Source: Fluviicola sp. (GTDB lineage Bacteria > Bacteroidota > Bacteroidia > Flavobacteriales_D > Crocinitomicaceae). Taken from it: a stretch of DNA of 64,000 nt. Where the stretch lies: NCBI RefSeq assembly GCF_039596395.1, contig NZ_JBCNJT010000004.1, positions 124,001 to 188,000 of the forward strand, written 5' to 3'. The notes beneath the pieces were generated by a model that was given only the letters and a program-made list of their open reading frames with translations, did no database searches and was not told where the DNA came from. Positions 16,504 through 25,141 of the stretch are shown one piece after another (within the stretch, counting starts at the first letter, position 1; every line of letters starts with the position of its first letter). Position numbers and translations under genes: made by a program.

Positions 16504-18963
16504 ATGTTTAAACTAAGGATTCTATTTCTACTCTGCCTGATTCAATGTTCTGTGTATGCACAACAGACAAAAGTTTCGGGCCGCGTCACTGATGCTGAAA
16601 CTGGAGAAGGAATGCCTGACGTGAGAGTTCAGTTCCAATATTCAAAAATTGGTACGCTCACGGATAGTCTTGGTTTCTACACGCTCCAGACGTATTATGC
16701 AACCGACAGCATTACTTATATGATGCCGGAGTTCATTTTAGTGACCAAAGCGGTCAAAAAAGACCAGGAACAAGTCATTGATGTAAAAATGACGGAATCC
16801 ATCGTGGACATTACGGAAGTTACCGTTAAACCGCCGGATGAATTTCCTTCGACAACCCTGCATAAGAAGGTCATTGCACACAAAGACATCAACAACAAGG
16901 AAAAACTCAGTTCCTACGATTACGAACTGTACAATAAGATCCAGATCGACCTGAACAACATCGGGGATAAATTCAAGGACCGCGATATTGTAAAACGCCT
17001 CGACGTTGTGATGGATTACCTGGATTCCATTGATGGCGGCAAAACCTATCTGCCGGTTATCCTGTCGGAAAACATTTCCCAGTTCAGCTACAAGAACAAT
17101 CCCAAGAAAAAGCGGGAACTTGTTTCCGCAACCCGGATTTCCGGAATTGAAAACCTGCAGCTGAACCAGTTCCTGGGAGAAATGTACCTGGATTTCAACA
17201 TCTACGACAACTACCTGAACATCTTCCAGAAAGCCTTTATCAGCCCGGTAGCGGGCTTTGCACGCAATTACTACAAGTTCTACCTGGAAGACAGTATGTT
17301 CATCGATAACAACTGGTGCTACAAGTTGCGTTTTACTCCGAAAAGAACCGGAGACATGACCTTTGAAGGAGAAATGTGGATCAACGACACCACTTACGCC
17401 GTTAAAACCTTCAAGGCAAAACTATCTCCGTGGGCGAACATCAACTATGTACAGGATTTGTACATGGAACATCATTTCGACCAGGTTCAGCCGGAAGTCT
17501 GGATGCTGACGGAAGAAAAAATGATCCTCGACCTGAAGGTTACGAAAGGAACGAAACTCTACGGCTTCTATGGCCGCAAATATTCCTCCCGCAAGAATTT
17601 CGTGATCAACAAAGATCACCCCGATGATTATTACAAAAGCGACTTCACCGTAGAATTTGCCGACAGTGCCAAAATCCGGGACAAGAATTACTGGATCACC
17701 CATCGGCACATTCCGCTGAATGACCAGGAAAACGGAATTGATAACATGGTGGATTCCCTGAATCACGATCCGTTCTTCAAGTTCCTGAAGAATTCCACGT
17801 ATATGCTCGCTTCGGGTTATTACCCGGTCGGGCCTATCGAGATCGGGTCCATTTATTCACTCATCTCCGTGAACCCGGTAGAGAAATTCCGCACGGGATT
17901 AGCCATTCGTACCTCCAATGCTTTTTCCAAGCGCATTGAATTCGGAGGAAGATTGTATTATGGTTTCGGAGACGAACGCTTCAAGTACGGATTAACAACA
18001 CGGATCAACATTACACCCAGGAAACGCGGGCTTCTGATCCTGTATGGAAACCGGGACATCGAGCAAATCGGGATTTCGCCGACTGCAGCAGCTGTTGGTT
18101 CCACCTTCAGTTCGCTTTTGAGAACCGGGCCTTTGGACAAATTGACCTTCGTAGACAAAGCCGGGATCAACCTGGAAAAAGATCTTGGAAAAGACTTCGT
18201 GATCTTCGGGGGATTCGAATGGAAAGAATATACGCCCTTGGGTCTTGCTACCTATGAGCACCGGAATGAATACGGCGGATTAGATACGATCAGGCACGTC
18301 CAAAGCTCGGAAGTTACTTTGCGCTTCCGATGGTGTAAAGACGAAGAGTTTATTTCCGGGAATTTTGACCGCACTACGCTTCCTTCCAAGTTCCCTATTT
18401 TATCGATCCAGGGAATCTTTGGAATCAAAGGTGTTTTCGGCAGCGATTACAACTACCAGAAACTGGAATTCGCCATGGAACACAACCGCAATGTGGGTGT
18501 TTTGGGAAGGCTTCGCTACGGAATAAATGCCGGGGTTGTTTTGGGAACAGTTGCTTACCCGTTTCTGAAAGTACACGAAGGAAGTCAATCCTACTGGCTG
18601 TACACCAATTCATTCAACCGGATGTCTTATTTTGAGTTCATTTCCGACCGTTATGTGGGCGGATTTATTGAACAGCACTGGCAGGGGTTGTTATTCGACC
18701 GCATTCCGCTGATCAAGAAACTGAAATGGAGATTGGTAACAACCGGTCGAATTACCTACGGAGCAATCAGCCAAAGGCACAATGACGTGATGATCATCCC
18801 GTCTTTTACCAAACAGTTCGGTAGTATTCCCTATGCAGAAGCTTCTGTAGGTATTGAGAACATTTTCAAGCTGGGACGTGTGGACCTGGTGTGGAGGATC
18901 ACGCACCTTGAGCCGGGTATTGCACCTCTGGGAATCCGGGCACGCTGGTCGTTTGCGTTTTAA
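16504..18963 (+). CDS. DUF5686-family outer-membrane protein with carboxypeptidase-regulatory domain
   Basis: The 819-residue protein has a signal peptide (MFKLRILFLLCLIQCSVYAQ). Residues ~22-105 are a CarboxypepD-regulatory-like β-sandwich (VSGRVTDAETGEGMPDV). A long central region (~120-420) typical of DUF5686 is followed by alternating hydrophobic strands ending in WSFAF, which look like an outer-membrane β-barrel; the terminal Phe fits BAM-dependent insertion. The function of DUF5686 is unknown, and a role at the cell surface is inferred. It lies 47 bp after tatC and may be read from the same transcript. Confidence 0.8.
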   Translation: MFKLRILFLLCLIQCSVYAQQTKVSGRVTDAETGEGMPDVRVQFQYSKIGTLTDSLGFYTLQTYYATDSITYMMPEFILVTKAVKKDQEQVIDVKMTESIVDITEVTVKPPDEFPSTTLHKKVIAHKDINNKEKLSSYDYELYNKIQIDLNNIGDKFKDRDIVKRLDVVMDYLDSIDGGKTYLPVILSENISQFSYKNNPKKKRELVSATRISGIENLQLNQFLGEMYLDFNIYDNYLNIFQKAFISPVAGFARNYYKFYLEDSMFIDNNWCYKLRFTPKRTGDMTFEGEMWINDTTYAVKTFKAKLSPWANINYVQDLYMEHHFDQVQPEVWMLTEEKMILDLKVTKGTKLYGFYGRKYSSRKNFVINKDHPDDYYKSDFTVEFADSAKIRDKNYWITHRHIPLNDQENGIDNMVDSLNHDPFFKFLKNSTYMLASGYYPVGPIEIGSIYSLISVNPVEKFRTGLAIRTSNAFSKRIEFGGRLYYGFGDERFKYGLTTRINITPRKRGLLILYGNRDIEQIGISPTAAAVGSTFSSLLRTGPLDKLTFVDKAGINLEKDLGKDFVIFGGFEWKEYTPLGLATYEHRNEYGGLDTIRHVQSSEVTLRFRWCKDEEFISGNFDRTTLPSKFPILSIQGIFGIKGVFGSDYNYQKLEFAMEHNRNVGVLGRLRYGINAGVVLGTVAYPFLKVHEGSQSYWLYTNSFNRMSYFEFISDRYVGGFIEQHWQGLLFDRIPLIKKLKWRLVTTGRITYGAISQRHNDVMIIPSFTKQFGSIPYAEASVGIENIFKLGRVDLVWRITHLEPGIAPLGIRARWSFAF

Positions 18964-18966
18964 GAA

Positions 18967-19042
18967 TGTTCAAACGGGTTCAAAAAAAGTTCAAAGAGTT
19001 CCAAAAGTTTAAAAGGTTCAATTTGAACATTTGAATCATCAA
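18967..19042 (+). repeat. TTCAAAGG-type dyad repeat, copy 2
   Basis: A run of GTTCAAA-like words on the left is mirrored by TTTGAACATTTGAA on the right. It lies immediately after the DUF5686 stop codon, where it could act as a weak terminator or mRNA-end structure. Confidence 0.6.
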
Positions 19043-19097
19043 AGCTCAAAAAATGTTAAGCTCCGCTTTTTTATTCTAATTATAGTAACTTCGCAAG

Positions 19098-19832
19098 GTG
19101 AAATTACATACGCACGATATTAAGAAGACCTACAAAGGCCGGAACGTAGTGAAAGGAGTTACCATCGAAGTAAACCAGGGAGAAATTGTTGGTTTATTGG
19201 GCCCGAACGGTGCCGGGAAAACGACCTCCTTCTACATGATGGTTGGTTTGGTTAAACCTGACGAAGGACATGTTTTTCTGGACGACCAGGAAATCACCCA
19301 TTATCCCATGTACAAACGTTCGCAATTGGGTATCGGGTACCTGCCACAGGAAGTTTCCGTATTTCGCAAACTGAGCGTGGAAGACAACATCCTGTCTATA
19401 CTGGAACTTTCCGACCTGAACAAGATCGAGCGCAAAGAGAAAATGGAGCAATTGCTGGAAGAATTCAGCCTGACCAAAGTTCGAAAAAACCTTGGAAACA
19501 GGCTTTCCGGTGGTGAAAAGCGAAGAACAGAGATTGCGCGTGCATTGGCTACCAATCCGAAATTCGTTTTATTGGACGAACCTTTTGCCGGCGTAGATCC
19601 GATTGCCGTGGAAGATATTCAAAGCATTGTTTCGGATTTGCGCAAACGCAATATCGGAATTTTGATCACTGACCACAACGTACAGGAAACACTATCCATT
19701 ACCGACAGGGCTTATTTGTTATTTGAAGGAAGTATTTTGAAATCGGGAACAGCGGAAGAGTTGGCTTCAGACGAACAAGTGCGTAAGGTTTACCTGGGTC
19801 AAAATTTTGTGCTACGAACTAAAAACGGTTAG
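19098..19832 (+). CDS. lptB: LPS export ABC transporter ATP-binding protein LptB
   Basis: LptB powers extraction of lipopolysaccharide from the inner membrane with LptFG. The 244-residue ATPase starts at GTG 19098. It has Walker [15 protein letters not shown], the Q-loop [10 protein letters not shown], the signature [15 protein letters not shown], Walker [14 protein letters not shown] and the switch His in ITDHNVQET; this set is LptB-specific. A TAACTTCG -7-like box ends 4 bp before GTG, so the leader may be very short. LptA/C/F/G are not adjacent, which is common in Bacteroidota. Confidence 0.94.
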   Translation: MKLHTHDIKKTYKGRNVVKGVTIEVNQGEIVGLLGPNGAGKTTSFYMMVGLVKPDEGHVFLDDQEITHYPMYKRSQLGIGYLPQEVSVFRKLSVEDNILSILELSDLNKIERKEKMEQLLEEFSLTKVRKNLGNRLSGGEKRRTEIARALATNPKFVLLDEPFAGVDPIAVEDIQSIVSDLRKRNIGILITDHNVQETLSITDRAYLLFEGSILKSGTAEELASDEQVRKVYLGQNFVLRTKNG

Positions 19833-19878
19833 GCATAAAAAAAAGCCTCCGTGGGAAGAGACTTTTTGGTTTGTTTCG

Positions 19879-20019
19879 TTATTTAGACGCTAAATCAGCG
19901 TTTTCTGCAGGATTATCGATGCTTCCGTAAGCCTCACAATGCCCTCTGGAGGATCCGCAAGATGCTAAAACTACCGCTAAGAAAGCAGCCATTGCTGCGT
20001 AGGCAAAAAATTTCTTCAT
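19879..20019 (-). CDS. 46-residue lipoprotein with HCEAYGS motif
   Basis: This short gene reads MKKFFAYAAMAAF.. into a lipobox with Cys21 (LASC). The mature 26 residues are CGSSRGHCEAYGSIDNPAEN plus ADLASK. A lysine-rich start and hydrophobic core make a clean type II signal peptide. A TAGATTTG -7 box lies 46-53 bp upstream on the same strand. It is paralogous to the gene at 20242-20367 (both have Cys, a short polar gap, then HC(E/D)AY). I recognise no named family. The lipid anchor and two cysteines suggest a periplasmic or surface peptide-like protein. Confidence 0.75.
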   Translation of the reverse strand: MKKFFAYAAMAAFLAVVLASCGSSRGHCEAYGSIDNPAENADLASK

Positions 20020-20064
20020 AGTTATTGCTTGTTTTTTAGTTTACTAGTTGTTGTTGTCCGGGTA

Positions 20065-20072
20065 CAAATCTA
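20065..20072 (-). promoter_or_regulatory. -7 element for the 46-residue lipoprotein
   Basis: On the minus strand this reads TAGATTTG, a full TAnnTTTG match, about 45 nt before the ATG. Confidence 0.55.
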
Positions 20073-20241
20073 TTATTTTTTAGCGTTACTTACTACAATT
20101 ATTATTCACATTCCCATTTTTTATGATGTGGATTAGTTGTGATTTTATTGAAAATCGCGCTATTTTTTTAACGATCACTCTTGTAGTAAAATCGGGAAGC
20201 CTTCTATTTATCTATCTTTCAGATAGACTAACACTAAATTA

Positions 20242-20367
20242 TTAGTGCCCAGCTTTTTCTGTTTGATCCATTCCATTATAGGCATCACAATGTGCTTTTG
20301 TCTTACAGGAAGCACTTGCTAAAAGAACGAAAAGGGCAACGGTGATAATTCCAGCTATTTTTTTCAT
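20242..20367 (-). CDS. 41-residue lipoprotein with HCDAY motif
   Basis: Reads MKKIAGIITVALFVLLASAS then Cys21, giving the mature peptide CKTKAHCDAYNGMDQTEKAG plus His. The lipobox is ASAS-C. Length, lipobox position and the HC(D/E)AY motif match the neighbouring 46-residue gene, so these are two diverged tandem copies, each with its own -7 box (TAAGTTTG at 20411-20418). Function unknown. It is followed by AT-rich DNA (20020-20241) that holds the promoter of the other copy. Confidence 0.75.
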   Translation of the reverse strand: MKKIAGIITVALFVLLASASCKTKAHCDAYNGMDQTEKAGH

Positions 20368-20410
20368 GATCTTCAGTTTAATGGTTCATACTAAATTGGT
20401 TCTTCTATAC

Positions 20411-20418
20411 AAACTTAC
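20411..20418 (-). promoter_or_regulatory. -7 element for the 41-residue lipoprotein
   Basis: On the minus strand this reads TAAGTTTG, about 44 nt before the ATG. A TTG at the ideal -33 distance is not clear. Confidence 0.5.
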
Positions 20419-20471
20419 TACTTTCAACGTTATTATTAGAGGATATTCCGGATTTTTGTGAAAGGAAATAA

Positions 20472-22190
20472 TTGAATTTGAAGCATTTCGGTAAATTTAT
20501 TCAGAAAAAATGGCAAGCCGGTCTTTTGATCAGCTTATCTTTTTTTTGCTCCTTCATGCTCTATTCCCAGAAAAAGATCCATTTTTCGGATGCCGCTTTC
20601 AAAACGATCAGTAAACGGAACAGTTTCAGCTATTCAGACACTTTTTCACTCAACAATCAACTGCGGGACATCCAGTTCCTGGCCTACAAAAAAGGATACC
20701 TGACATTCGGTATCGATTCCATTATTCCGAGTGACAGTCTCAACAGCGAAGCCTATTTTACGCTCGGTTTGCGCTATCGAAGACTCAATTTATCTATTTC
20801 CGACAATAGCAAACGCGCCCTCCGGGAAATCGGCATCAGTCCGCGAACCATTGAAACACTTCCTCCTACTCCCTTGGAAATATCCAAAAGCCTCGAACGC
20901 GTGCTGCACAATTTCGAAGTTGCCGGCTATCCTTTTGCACGTATTGCCTTTGAAGATCTGCGGGTAGAAAATGAAGCACTTTTTGCAGAATTGATCATTA
21001 CGCCCAACTCGCGGGTGAAATGGAACGAGCTCATCGTTTCGGGAAACAAGGTCAAATTATCCCAAAAATACCTGGAGAATTTTCTCCACATCGAAAAGGG
21101 AAACTGGTACAACCAGGAACAGGTAAACCTCATCAACACCCGTTTGACCCAGCTGATCTTCGTGAAACAAACCAAACCCGCAGAAATTTTGTTCACCCCG
21201 GAAGGCGCAAATCTTTACCTGTACATCGAAACGAAACCGGTTTCTTTATTCAACGGAACTATCGGGCTGCAGCAAGACCCTATCAAATTAAAATACCAAC
21301 TTACCGGTGATCTGCGGTTAAAACTGCAAAATGCGTTCAAGCACGGAGAATTATTCGATCTGAACTGGCGCTCGATCCAGCCGGGAAGCCCGCAACTGAA
21401 AATCCAGGCCGCTTATCCGTTTTTATTCAACACCCCCTTCGGGCTGGACGCACAGTTTTCATTATTCAAGCGCGATTCTACTTTCCTGGAACTAAAAACC
21501 AGCATCGGTGTCACCTATTTTGTTTCGGGAGGAAAAACACTAACCGGTTTTTATAAAAACCAGCAATCCAACCTCTTGGGAGCGGCCAATACCGGACTTG
21601 CTTACGGAACTTCCAAAAGCAACCTTTACGGGCTTTCTTTCCGGAACCAAACAGTTGATTACCTACCCAATCCACGGAAGGGGTTTATCTGGTACCTGGA
21701 GGGGAATGTCGGGAAGCGAACTTTAATCAAAGATTCTATAGTCAACCGCTACCTCATCTATGGCGGCAAGGTGCAAATTGAGTACTACCAATCTTTGGGA
21801 AAACGGTTTGTACTGAAAAGCGGGCTGATCAGCGAATCCTTCTATACGAATAACATTCAACAGAACGAACTCCTGCGTTTTGGCGGGAATCTTTCCCAGC
21901 GCGGTTTCATGGAAGATGAATTACTGGGCACTTTCCGGGCAACACTCACCATAGAACCAAGGTTTATCCTGGACCAGAATTCCTATTTGTTTGTATTTTA
22001 TGACCAAAGCTGGTACGAACGGAATGTGCAGCAATACCGGCATGATTCGCCCAAAGGGTTTGGCGCGGGTCTTTGTTTCGGGACCAACATCGGGATTTTT
22101 TCACTGACTTACGCATTGGGGCAACAATTCTCCAACCCGATCCTGTTCCGCGATTCGAAGGTACATTTCGGATATGTGGCATATTTCTAA
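20472..22190 (+). CDS. Omp85/BamA-like outer-membrane protein
   Basis: The 572-residue protein starts at TTG 20472, with a hydrophobic signal segment (~17-32, ending MLYSQ). Residues ~150-235 look like POTRA domains (NFEVAGYPFARI, then WNELIVSGNKVKLSQKYLENFL). The C-terminal ~330 residues show alternating strands typical of a bacterial surface antigen/Omp85 barrel, with LLRFGGNLSQRGFMEDELL near the end and a terminal aromatic residue. With fewer POTRA domains than BamA (which has five), it is more likely a TamA-like or specialised assembly factor. A dyad repeat separates it from the next gene. Confidence 0.75.
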   Translation: MNLKHFGKFIQKKWQAGLLISLSFFCSFMLYSQKKIHFSDAAFKTISKRNSFSYSDTFSLNNQLRDIQFLAYKKGYLTFGIDSIIPSDSLNSEAYFTLGLRYRRLNLSISDNSKRALREIGISPRTIETLPPTPLEISKSLERVLHNFEVAGYPFARIAFEDLRVENEALFAELIITPNSRVKWNELIVSGNKVKLSQKYLENFLHIEKGNWYNQEQVNLINTRLTQLIFVKQTKPAEILFTPEGANLYLYIETKPVSLFNGTIGLQQDPIKLKYQLTGDLRLKLQNAFKHGELFDLNWRSIQPGSPQLKIQAAYPFLFNTPFGLDAQFSLFKRDSTFLELKTSIGVTYFVSGGKTLTGFYKNQQSNLLGAANTGLAYGTSKSNLYGLSFRNQTVDYLPNPRKGFIWYLEGNVGKRTLIKDSIVNRYLIYGGKVQIEYYQSLGKRFVLKSGLISESFYTNNIQQNELLRFGGNLSQRGFMEDELLGTFRATLTIEPRFILDQNSYLFVFYDQSWYERNVQQYRHDSPKGFGAGLCFGTNIGIFSLTYALGQQFSNPILFRDSKVHFGYVAYF

Positions 22191-22193
22191 TTA

Positions 22194-22256
22194 TCAATTA
22201 TGAATGATTTAATGATCAAACCCATATCCTGATAATTCATAATTGATCATTAGTCT
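22194..22256. repeat. TGATAATT-type dyad repeat, copy 1
   Basis: TTATCAATTATGAATGATTTAATGATCA on the left is mirrored by TGATAATTCATAATTGATCATTAG on the right. Related copies lie at 53061-53146 and 58296-58365. It lies just after a stop codon. Confidence 0.65.
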
Positions 22257-22327
22257 AAATCAATCAAAAAGACAGTTTAATCAATCCGGTTGTTCCTGTT
22301 TCTTTTTTTCCTTACCTTAAAACTCTG

Positions 22328-23647
22328 ATGAACTACTTATGCATATCGGACAGGGTTTGGAAATCCATACTGTTGATGGGCTTACTCCTGTTTTGTATAT
22401 CTGCCTGGTCGCAGGAAGTGATCGTTTCCGGGACCGTTATGAATGAGCAAAACCAGCGGATAGCCGGTGCGGAGATCAGGCTCGGAGCGGTCAATGTCAA
22501 ATCCAATTCCAAAGGAATGTTTCTTTTGCGGGTGACAGACCTGCCGGCTCAGCTGAATGTGAAACATCCGCTTTACAAAAATTATTTTGAAGTAGTACGG
22601 CCACCGGTTTACGCCAGGGATACCGTAAAACTGGATATTTTCCTCGAAGGAAAGGAAACCGAACTGGAAGAAGTGACCGTCAACTCCTCGAAGATCATTT
22701 GGGCTTATGACAAGAAAAACACCCACATCATTGATTTTGCGCTTTACGACAAAGAAATGCTCCTCCTATGCAAAGAAGACCACAAATACTTTTTGAGAAG
22801 GCTGGATTCCATCGGGAAGAAAATTGTGGACCTGCAAATCAAAAAGAACGCGACCGCCCTGTATACCGATTGCACCGGCGGAACACATTTGGTTTACTCC
22901 GATAGTATTTTCGAGATCAAGTTCATCCGGAATTCCATCGGGATGCTTGCCGGAAATTCCTATGCCGAAACCATGCGTATTTTAGCTCCCTGCATTATTT
23001 CCAATGATAATCAAATCATTTTAAAACGATTGGGGCCGCATAACAAGCTGGTTGAATACCTGAAAGTTGACTGGAACACCAAAAAACCCAATTTACTTTA
23101 CACCACTGGGGATCAGGAAGCTATGCGTGGCCTGGATGAATACGCAGCTACAAACGATATTGCAGTTCCTTTATCCAACCCGAATTACAAATTACCCCCA
23201 CAAATGACGGGTTCAAGCGACAGGGCCAAATGGGATAATCAGCAGTTCTATAACCAGGTACTTAAAAAACCTTTGTATGCGCCAATCTTTGAGATAAACG
23301 ATTCACTCTATATTTTTGATCACGTAATGGACCGCGCTTTGGTATACACCGGCTCAGGTCAATACATCCGTTCGTACCCGATCAGCTACCATTATTTCGA
23401 GAATTGGAAAAGCGAACTATTCCTCAACGAAGAAAAAACAAAACTGTATGCCAGGTATGAAATCGACGGTTTGGTAACCCTTCGCCAGATCAACCCTTCA
23501 ACGGGAAAAGTGGTCACCCTGGATGTTCTTGAAAAACACATTCATCCGATGAATATCCAGATTCGTGGAAATTATGCTTATTACATCTACAAACACTACC
23601 TGGACAACGGCATTCACTACCTGTATAAACAGCCGCTGAAGGAATAA
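22328..23647 (+). CDS. Secreted carboxypeptidase-regulatory-like protein, paralogue 1 of 3
   Basis: The 439-residue precursor has a signal peptide (to about residue 30, ISAWSQ). Residues ~30-115 form a CarboxypepD-regulatory-like β-sandwich (VSGTVMNEQNQRIAGAEIRLG, ending LEEVTVNSSKIIW). The rest is a series of β-strand units with recurring aspartate- and tyrosine-rich turns that resemble propeller blades; this is visual inference. The C-terminus has YARYEIDGLVTLRQINPSTGKV and YYIYKHYLD. It is the most diverged member of a three-gene tandem with 23696-25066 and 25142-26476. No T9SS tail or β-barrel is visible. Function unknown; probably periplasmic or outer-membrane-associated. Confidence 0.7.
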   Translation: MNYLCISDRVWKSILLMGLLLFCISAWSQEVIVSGTVMNEQNQRIAGAEIRLGAVNVKSNSKGMFLLRVTDLPAQLNVKHPLYKNYFEVVRPPVYARDTVKLDIFLEGKETELEEVTVNSSKIIWAYDKKNTHIIDFALYDKEMLLLCKEDHKYFLRRLDSIGKKIVDLQIKKNATALYTDCTGGTHLVYSDSIFEIKFIRNSIGMLAGNSYAETMRILAPCIISNDNQIILKRLGPHNKLVEYLKVDWNTKKPNLLYTTGDQEAMRGLDEYAATNDIAVPLSNPNYKLPPQMTGSSDRAKWDNQQFYNQVLKKPLYAPIFEINDSLYIFDHVMDRALVYTGSGQYIRSYPISYHYFENWKSELFLNEEKTKLYARYEIDGLVTLRQINPSTGKVVTLDVLEKHIHPMNIQIRGNYAYYIYKHYLDNGIHYLYKQPLKE

Positions 23648-23695
23648 TCCCGAAACATCTCTATAAATCACTGAATAATCCAAAACCAAACCCAT

Positions 23696-25066
23696 ATGAA
23701 GCATTTATACCACATTCGAATTATCGGTTTGATCCTCTTCTGCGGTTGCATAATCAACACCGGCTTGTCACAAGTTGAAGCGACCGTAAAGGGAAAAGTC
23801 ATCAGTGAAAGCGGGACTCCTATTAAGAATGCATCCGTAAAATTGGGAAACAGTGATGCACGAACCAACCTGAACGGTTTTTTCATTGCTAAAACCACCG
23901 ATTTCCCGGCCAAACTCACTGTTACGCATACACTCTATTCGGAATATTCCGACATGGTCCTGCTTCCTGAAAAATGGCGGGATACTATTCACGTGTTGGT
24001 GGTATTAACAGTAAAAGCAAAGGAACTGGATGAAGTGACAATTTCTGCCGAACAGATCTTTTGGGTTTATCCGCGCAAACAAGCCAATGTTCTGGACTTT
24101 ATTTTACAGCCGGATGACGGAATTTTATTATGCTGCAGCGATGAAAAAAACTATTATGTCCGAAATCTCGATCCGCAGGGAGAAAAAATCAATGAAACCC
24201 CGATCCGCCGGCATCCCCGAAAATTGTACAAGGATTTCACGGAAACCGTCCATCTTGTTTATGCCGATAGCATCTACGAGACCGCAATAATTAATAATTC
24301 CATTGGGGTTTTCCATCCGGGAGAGTCTCGAAGATTATTGAACCTGCTCGAAACCTGTGTTTACAAAGATCAACAGATCCTCATCAAATATGAGTATTCC
24401 AACCAGGACCAGCGCATCGAATACACGGCTATCAATATTCAAAACAGGAAATCCAGGGTCATTTACGTGGGCGAAGACCGGGCACGAGACCGGCAACTGG
24501 AGGAATATGCAAGAGAAACACAGAATGCGGAAGACAAATTATTTCATACAGTCCCTCCCCCGCCCCCACCCGCAAGCACAGCCCCAAACCCAAGAGACGG
24601 CCTGAAAGATTCACCTGGAGACTTTGGTATTCTGAAAGAAGCACGTGATCGCTGGAACAATAAAAAATTCTATGAACTGGTACTGATCAAACCTACCTAC
24701 ATCCCGATGTTTGAATTAAACGATTCCTTAATTATTTTCGATCACCTCAATGATTCCGCTGTGGTTTTTACCAAATCGGGAATACGGGTCCGGTCTTTTC
24801 CCATTTATTACCATTATTTTCCGGGATGGAAAAATGAACTGATTACCAATCTGGAGAAAACGAAACTGTATGCCCGCTATCAACGTGAAGGGTTGACAGT
24901 GCTTCGGGAGATTAATCCCACAAACGGAAAAACGGAGCATATTATCAAACTGGAAAAACACGTATTTCCCGAACACCTTCAGATCCACGGAGATTTCATT
25001 TATTACATCTACAAGGATTACCTCGACCAAAGTATGCATTACATTTTCAAACAGCATTTGGAATAA
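23696..25066 (+). CDS. Secreted carboxypeptidase-regulatory-like protein, paralogue 2 of 3
   Basis: A 456-residue precursor with a signal peptide and an N-terminal regulatory domain (VKGKVISESGTPIKNASVKLG). The core FWVYPRKQANVLDF is shared word for word with paralogue 3. Its distinguishing feature is a proline-rich insert near residues 280-300 (VPPPPPPASTAPNPRDG), absent from the others. It lies 48 bp after paralogue 1. The Cys pair in LLCCSDEKNYY is conserved in paralogue 3. Confidence 0.7.
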   Translation: MKHLYHIRIIGLILFCGCIINTGLSQVEATVKGKVISESGTPIKNASVKLGNSDARTNLNGFFIAKTTDFPAKLTVTHTLYSEYSDMVLLPEKWRDTIHVLVVLTVKAKELDEVTISAEQIFWVYPRKQANVLDFILQPDDGILLCCSDEKNYYVRNLDPQGEKINETPIRRHPRKLYKDFTETVHLVYADSIYETAIINNSIGVFHPGESRRLLNLLETCVYKDQQILIKYEYSNQDQRIEYTAINIQNRKSRVIYVGEDRARDRQLEEYARETQNAEDKLFHTVPPPPPPASTAPNPRDGLKDSPGDFGILKEARDRWNNKKFYELVLIKPTYIPMFELNDSLIIFDHLNDSAVVFTKSGIRVRSFPIYYHYFPGWKNELITNLEKTKLYARYQREGLTVLREINPTNGKTEHIIKLEKHVFPEHLQIHGDFIYYIYKDYLDQSMHYIFKQHLE

Positions 25067-25141
25067 GCGTACAGTCTGTGGAGGTTACGCTTACTCTCAT
25101 TTTCAGTTTTTTTAGCTAAATTTCACCCACTAAATAAAAGC

